Shown here one piece after another: positions 16,811 through 24,168 of a stretch of DNA of 64,000 nucleotides (position 1 is its first letter; every line of letters starts with the position of its first letter). The stretch covers positions 37,217 through 101,216 of the forward strand of contig JADZAI010000109.1 of assembly GCA_020852655.1 (NCBI GenBank), in the 5' to 3' direction. The stretch comes from Alphaproteobacteria bacterium. Lineage in GTDB: Bacteria; Pseudomonadota; Alphaproteobacteria; Micropepsales; Micropepsaceae. The translations under genes were made by a program, and so were the position numbers. The notes beneath the pieces were generated by a model, which was given only the letters and a program-made list of their open reading frames with translations, was not told the origin of the DNA and ran no database searches.

Positions 16811-17835
16811 CAGTAGATCAGCTCGTCGTCACTCTTGTTGCCGGCCAGCATGATCTCGCCCTTCGCCGCGAGATCCTTTGCGACGTTGACCATCGCCATC
16901 TGCGCTTCGTCGACGTCCTTCAGGCGCACGGGACCCATCGCCTCCATGTCTTCCTTCAGGATCTTGCCGGCGCGTTCGGACATGTTGGAGAAGAAGACGT
17001 CGCGCACGGAATCGGACGACCCCTTCAGGGCCAGCCCCATCTTGTCCTTCTCGATCGCGCGCAGCAGCGTCTGGATCGAGCCGGGGTCGAGCTTTCCGAG
17101 ATCCTCGAAGGTGAACATCAGCGCCTTGATGCGCTCGGCGGACTCGCGGTTGCGCTCCTCCAGCGACGTGATGAAGCGGCTTTCGGTCTGGCGGTCGAAA
17201 TTGTTGAAGATCTCCGCCATCATCTCGTGGCTGTCGCGCTTCTGCGTGCGCGCCAGGTTCGACATGAACTCGACGCGGAGCGTCTGCTCGACCTTGTCGA
17301 GGATCTCCTTCTGCACCGACTCCATGCGGAGCATGCGCTGCACGACCTCGAGCGCGAAGTCCTCCGGCAGCGCGCCGAGCACGCGCGCGGCGTGCTCGGA
17401 CTTGATGCGGGACAGGACGACGGCGACGGTCTGCGGGTACTCGTTCTTCAGATAGTTGGCGAGCACCGTCTCGTTCACGTTGCCCAGCTTGTCCCACATC
17501 GTGCGGCCGGCCGGACCGCGGATTTCTTCCATGGCCGCATTTACGCGCTCGCCCGGCAGAAATCGCGTCAGGAGGCGCTCGGTCGACTCGAATGTGCCAA
17601 GCAGCGTGCCGGTGCTGGACATCTGCGACACGAACTCGACCAGCAGCTTCTCCACCACCGCAGCCGAGATGGTGCCGAGGTTCGCCATGACCTGCGAGAC
17701 CTCCTTCACCTCCTCGTCGTCGAACATGCGCCATACCTGGGCGCCGTGCTCTTCGCCCAGCGACAGCAGCACGATCGCCGCCTTTTCGGCGCCGGAAAGG
17801 CCGCGAATATCGTCTCTGACCTGAGCTCGTGCCAT
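16810..17835 (-). CDS. fliG: flagellar motor switch protein FliG
   Basis: 341-aa FliG with recognisable N, middle and C domains: [29 protein letters not shown], then [37 protein letters not shown] (the EHPQ-type site region), and the charged torque helix [32 protein letters not shown]. It couples MotA conformational change to rotor rotation and anchors the C-ring on FliF. Length is normal. Confidence 0.97.
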   Translation of the reverse strand: MARAQVRDDIRGLSGAEKAAIVLLSLGEEHGAQVWRMFDDEEVKEVSQVMANLGTISAAVVEKLLVEFVSQMSSTGTLLGTFESTERLLTRFLPGERVNAAMEEIRGPAGRTMWDKLGNVNETVLANYLKNEYPQTVAVVLSRIKSEHAARVLGALPEDFALEVVQRMLRMESVQKEILDKVEQTLRVEFMSNLARTQKRDSHEMMAEIFNNFDRQTESRFITSLEERNRESAERIKALMFTFEDLGKLDPGSIQTLLRAIEKDKMGLALKGSSDSVRDVFFSNMSERAGKILKEDMEAMGPVRLKDVDEAQMAMVNVAKDLAAKGEIMLAGNKSDDELIY

Positions 17836-17844
17836 GACCGTTCG

Positions 17845-19539
17845 CTAGCTCGCCTCGTGGAGCCACTGCCGCATGATCGAAACCGCTTCCTCAGGATGGC
17901 GCTGGACGATCTCGCCCACTTTCTTTACCGACGACGCGCTCACCTGACCGTCGACCTGCGCGATGTCGATCATGCGGTCCGCGTTGCTTTGGGGCGCGGG
18001 CAGGGCGGCGGTAGCGCTTTCGCCTCCGGTCAATGCCCCCGCGCCCGGAGCCGGCAGCGCTGCGCCGCCCGGACCGGCAAGCTGCGGATTCCCGGCAAAA
18101 GTGATGGGCGAGAGCAGCTTGTTCATCAAAGGACGGAACACCAGGAAGATCGCGAGCAGAGCGATGATCGCAAGCACACCCAGTTCGACGAGCTGCATAA
18201 TGTCGGATTTTGTGAGGCCGAGGCCGAGGAAGGAATCGTCTACGGCGGGACCCAGATCCTGCGCATCCTCCTGGGCGAACTGGACGTTGACGACCTGAAG
18301 CGTGTCGCCGCGCTTCTCGTCGAAGCCGATGGTCGAGCGCACGAGCTGCTCGATCTTCTTCATGTCGTCGTCCGAGCGCGGCTGATACGACTTCGCGCCC
18401 TCGCCGGACGTGGTCCACACGCCATCCACAGCTACCGCGACGGACAGGCGTTTTACGCCGCCGCCTTCCTGCGTCTCGACCTCCTTCACGCTGGAGATTT
18501 CGTAGTTCACCGTTTCGTCGGTCTGCGCGTTCGTCTCGCGGGACTGGTCGCCCGCACCCTGGCCGGCGTTTTGCGCGTCGGGGAGCTGCGTTCCGGCGCT
18601 TACGGCATCGGCCGCCTGTTTGTTGCTCGCATCCGCGTTCGAGGAACGGGTCTGCGTCGAACGGACGACCTGCCCATCTGGGTTATAGGTCGTCGACTCC
18701 TTGGTGCGGCGATTGAAGTCGAGGTCGGCGGTCACCTCGACGCGCGCGTGGCCGGGTCCGGCGACCGAGGCGACGATACCTTCGACCTGGCGGCGCACGC
18801 GCTCCTCGAACGCAGCCTGGCGCTCCGCCAGCGCGGACTGGGCGGCCGCCGCCGACTGGTCGCCTTCGCCTCCGGCCAGCAGTTCGCCCTTCTCATCGAC
18901 GACACTGACGCGCTGCGGCGTCAGGCCCTCCACGGCGCTCGCGACGAGATGCTGGATGGCCTGCACCTGTTCCGGTGCGATCCGGCCGCCGCGGGCGCGG
19001 ATGACGATGGACGCCGTCGGCTCGGCACCGGTCTCGCTGAACAGCTTGCGCTCGGGGATGACGAGGTGGACACGGGCCTGATCTATGCGGTCGAGCGCGC
19101 GAATGGTACGCGACAGCTCGCCTTCGAGCGCGCGCAGCCGGTTCACATTCTGCTGGAAGCTGGTGACGCCCAGAGCGTCCTGATTGTCGAAGATTTCGTA
19201 GCCGACGCCGCCGCCGGCAGGAAGGCCACCGCCCGCCAGGTCCATGCGGAGTCGCAACACGCGATCTTCCGGGACCAGAATGGTCGAGCCATCGCCGCGC
19301 AATTCATAGGTGACGTTGCCGGCTTCGAGGCGTTCGACCACGGCCGCGCTGTCGCGTGCATCCAGCCCGGTGAACAGAAGCCCCATAGGGGTCTTCGTCG
19401 CCTGGGTGGCGAGATAGAACAGGAGCCCGGCCGCAGCGAGGGTAACACCCGCGATGGCCGCGAGGCGCCAACCCAACAACGAACGAACGAAATCCGGCAC
19501 GCGCCACAAGCCCCCTGCCGCCGGCACCGGCCGCGGCAT
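17845..19539 (-). CDS. fliF: flagellar MS-ring protein FliF
   Basis: 564-aa MS-ring protein. A TM segment near 27-45 and one near 440-460 flank a periplasmic region with YscJ/FliF ring-building motifs (TPMGLLFTGLDARDSAAVVERLE, VNRLRALEGELSRTIRALDRIDQARVHLVIPERKLF). The C-terminal cytoplasmic tail binds FliG. It heads the flagellar operon running left to flhG. ATG 19539 is annotated, but the CtrA-like box only 28 bp upstream suggests translation might begin later, for example at GTG 19500. Confidence 0.96.
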   Translation of the reverse strand: MPRPVPAAGGLWRVPDFVRSLLGWRLAAIAGVTLAAAGLLFYLATQATKTPMGLLFTGLDARDSAAVVERLEAGNVTYELRGDGSTILVPEDRVLRLRMDLAGGGLPAGGGVGYEIFDNQDALGVTSFQQNVNRLRALEGELSRTIRALDRIDQARVHLVIPERKLFSETGAEPTASIVIRARGGRIAPEQVQAIQHLVASAVEGLTPQRVSVVDEKGELLAGGEGDQSAAAAQSALAERQAAFEERVRRQVEGIVASVAGPGHARVEVTADLDFNRRTKESTTYNPDGQVVRSTQTRSSNADASNKQAADAVSAGTQLPDAQNAGQGAGDQSRETNAQTDETVNYEISSVKEVETQEGGGVKRLSVAVAVDGVWTTSGEGAKSYQPRSDDDMKKIEQLVRSTIGFDEKRGDTLQVVNVQFAQEDAQDLGPAVDDSFLGLGLTKSDIMQLVELGVLAIIALLAIFLVFRPLMNKLLSPITFAGNPQLAGPGGAALPAPGAGALTGGESATAALPAPQSNADRMIDIAQVDGQVSASSVKKVGEIVQRHPEEAVSIMRQWLHEAS

Positions 19540-19566
19540 TGCTCGGCAAGATTTGCCGGGTGCCTG

Positions 19567-19626
19567 TAAACGAGGGCTTAACGCCGGGCCCTAAGGCATG
19601 GGGATCCTTCGCAAAATTTTCACCCC
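19567..19626 (-). promoter_or_regulatory. fliF operon upstream region: CtrA-like box, weak -24/-12
   Basis: Read on the minus strand, TTAA-N7-TTTA (19567-19581) matches the CtrA box in 7 of 8 positions; this fits known CtrA control of fliF in Caulobacter. Further upstream, GGGGTGAAAATTTTGC (19611-19626) has correctly spaced GG and GC and a good -12 (TTTTGC), but a poor -24. The sigma-54 reading is doubtful; the CtrA one is better. Confidence 0.45.
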
Positions 19627-19719
19627 TTTCCGTCGGACGCCTTAGACCCCATAACCGCGCCACGTCCGCCGGCCGGGCCGGACGGCGGTTCGGTTCGAAA
19701 AATTGAGAGTCCGCCTGGA

Positions 19720-21594
19720 TTGAGTGACGCGCATGCGAGCCCGGGACGGGCATGGAGCGAGGAAGGGCGCCTGGCGGCGCTGGCGGCCTGCCGCGTGCTC
19801 GGCGTGGAAGGCGGGCCGGCCTTCGACGAAATCACGAGACTTGCCTGCCTCGTCTGCAACGCTCCTGTCGGCCTGATCAGCCTCGTCGGTCGCGAGCGCC
19901 AGTGGTTCCTGTCCGAGACCGGATTCGGCACGCGCCAGACGGGTCTCGACTCCTCGATCTGCGCGTCGGCGCTGCACCACGAGGGGGTGTTCGTCGTCAC
20001 CGATCTGAGCCAGGACCCGCGTTATGCCGGCATGGAGATCGTCACCGGTCCGCGCCGCCTTCGCTTCTATGCCGGTGCAGCGGTTCGCACGCCGGAAGGA
20101 TTGCCGCTCGGCATGCTCTGCGTGTTCGACACCGAGCCCAGACCGGACGGCCTGACGAAACTCCAAGAGGCTATGCTGACCTCGCTCGCGCGCCAGGCGG
20201 CGCTCCAGCTCAACCTTCGCCAGCGCGAGGACGAGATAGAGCAGGGGCGCGCCGCGCTGATCCGATTCTTCAACCGCGCGCCGGTGGGCTTGCTGCAAGC
20301 CGACCTCGAGGGTCGCGTCACCTATATCAACCGGCATTATGCGGAATTGTTGGGGGTCTCGCCGTCTCAGATGTTCGGCAAGCGCCTTGCCGACCGCGTT
20401 CATCCCGACGACGCGGAAGCCCATGCTTCAGCGCTCGCGCGGGCGCTGGGCGGAGAGGACGGCGTCGTTCTCGAAAAGCGCTATGTGACGCCCAGCGGCG
20501 CGGAGGCCTGGTCGAGCGATCATGTCACCGTCACGCGCGACACCGACGGCAAGCCGCTGAATGTCGTTTTCGTGTCCCGAGACATCACCGAGCGGCTGCG
20601 CATCACCGCCCAGCTTGCGGCGAGCGAGCGAAAGTTCCGCGCCATCGCTGACACCATGCCGCAGATGGTGTGGTCGACGCTGCCGGACGGCGCTGCGGAC
20701 TATTACAATCAGCGTTGGTATGACTTTACCGGCGTTCCCATCGGCACGCATGACGGAGACGCCTGGAATCGCGCGGTGCATCCGGACGACCGCGAGCGCG
20801 CCCTGGCGCGGTGGCGTCTCTCCGTCGAGGGCGGCGAGCCCTATGAGATCGAATATCGCCTGCGGCACCACAGCGGCGAGTATCGCTGGGTATTGGGGCG
20901 CGCACTGCCCGTCCTGAATATGGCCGGACAGATCGAGCGCTGGTTCGGCACATGCACCGACATCGAGGACATCAAACGATCGGAAGAAGCGCGCAATCTC
21001 CTGGCGCATGAACTCTCGCACCGCATCAAGAACATCTTTGCGGTGGTGAGCGGTCTGGTGTCGCTGACGTCGCGCGGCGACGAGGCGGCCAGGCCGTTCG
21101 CCCAATCCTTCCGCGAGCGCCTGAACGCCTTGTCGATGGCGCACGAATATGTGCGGCCAGGCGAAGGCGGTGCCGCGCAGGCCGAAGGCCTGAGCGTGTT
21201 CGGCCTCATGCGGATGCTTCTGCGGCCCTACGAAGGCGACGGGCGCGAGCGCTACCGCTTCAACGGCGACGACCCCGAGATCGGGGCGAAGACGGCGACG
21301 GCGCTGGCGCTGGTCATGCACGAGCAGGCGACGAATGCCGTCAAATATGGGGCGCTGGCCAACGAAGGCGGGCAGGTGCTCATTGAAGGCGCAGTAGACG
21401 GCGACACCTACGTGCTGCGCTGGCGCGAGATGGGAGGGCCGCCCGTTGAGGGGCCGCCCGAGCGGCGCGGCTTCGGCACCGATATGGCTTCGCGCAGCGC
21501 TGCCGGACAGTTGGGCGGGACGATCCTGCATGACTGGGCACGGGACGGCCTCGTCGTCACGCTGGTGATTCCTCTTGCCAATCTCGCCCGCTGA
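19720..21594 (+). CDS. GAF-PAS-PAS HWE-family sensor histidine kinase
   Basis: 624-aa cytoplasmic kinase. A GAF domain (about 25-165; FLSETGFGTRQTGLDSSICASAL resembles the bacteriophytochrome/HWE GAF group) is followed by two PAS domains (about 183-295 and 308-425, each with HPDD) and an HWE kinase core. The core has phospho-acceptor H434 in LSHRIKN, the N-box HEQATNAVKYG (H534, N539) and the WxE motif W568-R-E570 that names the family. HWE kinases often feed general-stress or light pathways. No TM segment or receiver is present, and no cognate regulator is adjacent. The start is a TTG at 19720. Confidence 0.88.
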   Translation: MSDAHASPGRAWSEEGRLAALAACRVLGVEGGPAFDEITRLACLVCNAPVGLISLVGRERQWFLSETGFGTRQTGLDSSICASALHHEGVFVVTDLSQDPRYAGMEIVTGPRRLRFYAGAAVRTPEGLPLGMLCVFDTEPRPDGLTKLQEAMLTSLARQAALQLNLRQREDEIEQGRAALIRFFNRAPVGLLQADLEGRVTYINRHYAELLGVSPSQMFGKRLADRVHPDDAEAHASALARALGGEDGVVLEKRYVTPSGAEAWSSDHVTVTRDTDGKPLNVVFVSRDITERLRITAQLAASERKFRAIADTMPQMVWSTLPDGAADYYNQRWYDFTGVPIGTHDGDAWNRAVHPDDRERALARWRLSVEGGEPYEIEYRLRHHSGEYRWVLGRALPVLNMAGQIERWFGTCTDIEDIKRSEEARNLLAHELSHRIKNIFAVVSGLVSLTSRGDEAARPFAQSFRERLNALSMAHEYVRPGEGGAAQAEGLSVFGLMRMLLRPYEGDGRERYRFNGDDPEIGAKTATALALVMHEQATNAVKYGALANEGGQVLIEGAVDGDTYVLRWREMGGPPVEGPPERRGFGTDMASRSAAGQLGGTILHDWARDGLVVTLVIPLANLAR

Positions 21595-21603
21595 AACGAA
21601 AAA

Positions 21604-21624
21604 CGCCGGGCAAGGGGCCCGGCG
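21604..21624 (-). terminator. Rho-independent terminator after sciP
   Basis: A perfect 8-bp GC stem (CGCCGGGC at 21604-21611, GCCCGGCG at 21617-21624) with a 5-nt loop. On the minus strand it is followed at once by GTTTTTCGTTT. It lies 22 bp past the sciP stop, between convergent sciP and the HWE kinase gene. Confidence 0.85.
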
Positions 21625-21645
21625 CCGGCTGGTCTTGCAGGACGT

Positions 21646-21912
21646 TCAGCCGCGATACTGCTGGATGCGCGTCGTCCGGAGGCCAGCGAGGCCGTGACGG
21701 TCGATCGCCTTTTGCCAGGCGAGAAACTCCTCGACGGTCAGCGTGTAGCGGTTGCAGGCTTCCTCAAGGCTCAGCAGGCCGCCGCGCACCGCAGCGACGA
21801 CTTCCGCCTTGCGCCGGATGACCCAGCGGCGCGTGTCGGGCGCCGGCAGGTCGGCCACCGTAAGCGGGCTTCCGTCCGGTCCGATCACGTAAGTGATGCG
21901 TGCATCGCTCAT
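21646..21912 (-). CDS. sciP: CtrA inhibitory protein SciP (DUF1153)
   Basis: 88-aa DUF1153 protein, MSDARITYVIGPDG..., with the basic helix-turn-helix core RRWVIRRKAEVVAAVRGGLLS and LEEACNRYTLTVEEFLAWQ. In Caulobacter SciP binds CtrA and blocks RNA polymerase recruitment at CtrA promoters; it is itself CtrA-activated and accumulates after CtrA. The ATG at 21912 is preferred over an in-frame start 48 bp upstream because it gives the conserved N-terminus. A perfect CtrA box lies 64 bp upstream and a terminator follows, so it is a single-gene unit. Confidence 0.95.
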   Translation of the reverse strand: MSDARITYVIGPDGSPLTVADLPAPDTRRWVIRRKAEVVAAVRGGLLSLEEACNRYTLTVEEFLAWQKAIDRHGLAGLRTTRIQQYRG

Positions 21913-21958
21913 CGTTACCCCATCCGCGCCGTGTTCCAGCGCTCTCTGTATGGGGCGC

Positions 21959-21990
21959 AATCTACGCCTCGGGCTTTAAGCCGGGTTTAA
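21959..21990 (-). promoter_or_regulatory. sciP promoter with perfect CtrA box
   Basis: TTAA-N7-TTAA at 21976-21990 (perfect; reads the same way on both strands). On the minus strand a -10-like TAGATT (reverse complement of 21959-21964) follows, placing the start about 35-40 nt before the sciP ATG. This is the geometry of a CtrA-activated promoter and matches known CtrA control of sciP. Confidence 0.75.
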
Positions 21991-22038
21991 GCGCGAAGGT
22001 AAAAACGTGTCCAAATTCAATGTGTTAACATAGATGAA

Positions 22039-22078
22039 CCGGCGTGTTCCGTATCGAAATGGAACGGAAGCACGCCGG
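22039..22078 (-). terminator. hairpin downstream of flgE
   Basis: A 14-bp stem with a one-base bulge: CCGGCGTG plus TTCCGT (22039-22052) pairs with ACGGAA plus CACGCCGG (22064-22078). It lies 17 bp past the flgE stop on the minus strand. The sequence after it is only mildly T-rich, so termination may be partial; it could also stabilise the flgE transcript. Confidence 0.6.
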
Positions 22079-22095
22079 CTGTTAAGGAAACCCCG

Positions 22096-23394
22096 CTATC
22101 TCTTAATGGACAGCATTTCCTGCAACATTTGGTCAGCAGTTGAGATGATGCGCGTCGCGGCCGAGTAGGCGCGCTGAGTCGTGATCATGTCGGTGAACTC
22201 TTTCGCCATGTCGACGGTGGACGCTTCGAGGTTCGATGCCTCGATCTTGCCGGAGCCGCCGGTGTTGGGTTCGAGCAGGCGGGCCGAGCCGGACTCCTCG
22301 CTGACCCGCCATACGTTCGAGTTGAGCGCCGTCAGGCCGTCAGGGTTGGCGAATGTCGCAAGAGGCAGCTTGTAGACGCGGCGTTCGACGCCGTTGTCGA
22401 AGATCGCCGTGACGTAACCGTCCGGGTTGATCGAGACACCGGCGACGCGACCGAAGGCAGCGCCGTCAGCGGCGGTCGTCGCCACCGAGTCGGTCTCGGC
22501 CTGGGTTACGCCGCGCGTGCCGCCGCTGCCGGCGAGATCGAGCGTGAAGGCTTGCGGCGTCAGGCCCGACGTGGCGGCCCATGGGATGGTGATCGTCGGT
22601 GACGTCGCCGGCGTCAGCAACTGGCCGCTCGCGTCGAACGTCATGGTGCCGGTGGCGATGGGATTGTTGGCGGCGCCGCCGATATTGGCCGGGTCCCCGT
22701 CGTAGATCGCCTCGTACTGCCAGGTGTTGGCGGCCGTCTTCACGAAGGCGAGCCGCACCGGCTGCACGGCGCCCTGGCTGTCGTAGACTTCCATCACGGT
22801 CTGGAACGACGGGGTGACGGTGCCGCTCGCCATGTCGCCAGCGGTGTAGGCGGGTGCGGCGGCCGTGCTGGCGCGCAGGTTGGCGCGGAGGGTCACGCTC
22901 GTCGTCGCTTCCGCCGTTCCGGTGAGGTCGCCGAGATTGACCGGCGAGAGGTTGGACGTGTTGGCGGCGAGATTGCCTGCACTGTCGAGCGGCCAACCCA
23001 TCAGGTAGTAGCCCTGGGCGTTGCGAAGGTTGCCTTCCTCGTCCGGCGTGAACGAGCCGGCGCGGGTGTAGAGCAGTTCGCCGCCGCCGCTGGTCGCCTG
23101 CGGCTGCTTGGTGACGACGAAGAAGCCCTGACCGCTGATGGCGAGGTCGGTGCCCGAATCCGTCGACATCGTCAGGCCCTGCGTGCTGATGCGCGACTGG
23201 GTGATGGTGCGGACGCCGCCGGTGGAGAAGTCTCCGGCGGGCGTGTCGCGCGTCAGAAGCGTCTCGAACTGCGCCACCGACGCCTTGTAGCCGACGGTGT
23301 TCACGTTCGCGATGTTGTTGGATGAGATGCCGAGCGCGCGGCCGTTGGCCGCGAGGCTCGAGACCCCGGTGAAGAGAGCGCCGTAGAGGCTCAT
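22096..23394 (-). CDS. flgE: flagellar hook protein FlgE
   Basis: 432-aa hook protein. The N-terminal rod-like helix has the family's SLAANGRALGISSNNIANVNTVGYKAS; a FlgE/F/G core (GQGFFVV, YTRAGSFTPDEEGNLRNAQGYYLMGWP) follows; the C-terminus EASNLEASTVDMAKEFTDMITTQRAYSA folds back on it. It is exported through the type III apparatus after rod completion. The start at 23394 gives the canonical MSLYGALFTGVS; a longer frame adds unrelated residues. AGGA precedes the start and a sigma-54-like promoter sits about 30-45 bp upstream. Confidence 0.96.
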   Translation of the reverse strand: MSLYGALFTGVSSLAANGRALGISSNNIANVNTVGYKASVAQFETLLTRDTPAGDFSTGGVRTITQSRISTQGLTMSTDSGTDLAISGQGFFVVTKQPQATSGGGELLYTRAGSFTPDEEGNLRNAQGYYLMGWPLDSAGNLAANTSNLSPVNLGDLTGTAEATTSVTLRANLRASTAAAPAYTAGDMASGTVTPSFQTVMEVYDSQGAVQPVRLAFVKTAANTWQYEAIYDGDPANIGGAANNPIATGTMTFDASGQLLTPATSPTITIPWAATSGLTPQAFTLDLAGSGGTRGVTQAETDSVATTAADGAAFGRVAGVSINPDGYVTAIFDNGVERRVYKLPLATFANPDGLTALNSNVWRVSEESGSARLLEPNTGGSGKIEASNLEASTVDMAKEFTDMITTQRAYSAATRIISTADQMLQEMLSIKR

Positions 23395-23424
23395 GCTAGG
23401 CTTATCCTGATATTCGCCTCCGCC

Positions 23425-23439
23425 GCGCATTTCGTGCCC
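23425..23439 (-). promoter_or_regulatory. candidate sigma-54 promoter of flgE
   Basis: On the minus strand GGGCACGAAATGCGC matches the -24 element (GGCACG) with GG and GC separated by ten bases; the -12 keeps GC but not TT. It gives a short leader of about 20 nt before the flgE ATG. Hook genes are sigma-54/FlbD targets in Caulobacter, and flbD is in this window. Confidence 0.55.
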
Positions 23440-23491
23440 GGCGTCAGCTCCCCGTTTACGCGGCGCCTTTGGCGTCCGCGCTAGCCTTTCC

Positions 23492-24160
23492 TCAGCCGGC
23501 GGTCGCGACCTCGCGTACCGCAGTGACATCGGTAAGATTCAGTTTGACGCCGTTGACGTCGAGAACGACTTCGCCGTCGGCCGTCTCGACCGCACTGACG
23601 CGGCCCTTGAGCGTGACCGGCGCCGTCAGCGTCGCGCCGGTCGAATCGACCGCCTTGACGCTCAGCGTGTAGATGCCGTCGCCGGCCGTGGCGCCGGAGT
23701 TGGTTTTGCCGTCCCATCCGACGGTGTTCGCGCCGGCGCTTGTCGGGCCGGTGCCGGAATAGACGATCTGGCCGGACTCATTCATCACGGTCAGCGATAC
23801 GCTCTCGGCCTCCCGGGGCAGTGTGTATGTCCACGAAGCCTGCCCGCCCGTAAGGGCCGCGCGCGCGTCGTCGGCGCTGACCTCGCGGCCGATATAGCCG
23901 ACCGCATTGCCGAGGCCGCCGCCCTTCTGGAGCGCAATCAGCGTCTCCAGATTCTTGTTGGTGTAGATGTTCTGTTCGACCGACGAGTACTGGACGAGCT
24001 GCTGGGTGAACTGGCTCGCATCCATCGGCTCCAGCGGGTCCTGGTTCTGAAGCTGCGCCGTAAGCAGCTTCAGAAAGGTGTCGAAGTTGCCGGCGAGCGT
24101 CTTGCCGGCGGAGCCGGACTGCGACGTGGCGGTTGCTGCCGATGTTGGATCGATGGCCAT
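23492..24160 (-). CDS. flgD: flagellar hook-cap/assembly protein FlgD
   Basis: 222 aa. The conserved N-terminal region FDTFLKLLTAQLQNQDPLEPMDASQFTQQLVQYSSVEQ is followed by an Ig-like/tudor C-terminal half (ADDARAALTGGQASWTYTLP, VGWDGKTNSGATAGDGIYT). FlgD caps the growing hook and is needed for FlgE polymerisation. It sits 8 bp after fliK and upstream of flgE in one minus-strand group. Confidence 0.95.
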   Translation of the reverse strand: MAIDPTSAATATSQSGSAGKTLAGNFDTFLKLLTAQLQNQDPLEPMDASQFTQQLVQYSSVEQNIYTNKNLETLIALQKGGGLGNAVGYIGREVSADDARAALTGGQASWTYTLPREAESVSLTVMNESGQIVYSGTGPTSAGANTVGWDGKTNSGATAGDGIYTLSVKAVDSTGATLTAPVTLKGRVSAVETADGEVVLDVNGVKLNLTDVTAVREVATAG

Positions 24161-24168
24161 GTCTGCCC

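Noticed and set aside
19611..19626. Sigma-54 promoter for fliF
   Set aside because: Only the GG and the -12 TTGC match; the rest of the -24 is wrong, and early flagellar operons are normally CtrA rather than sigma-54 controlled. Mentioned in the region entry with low weight.
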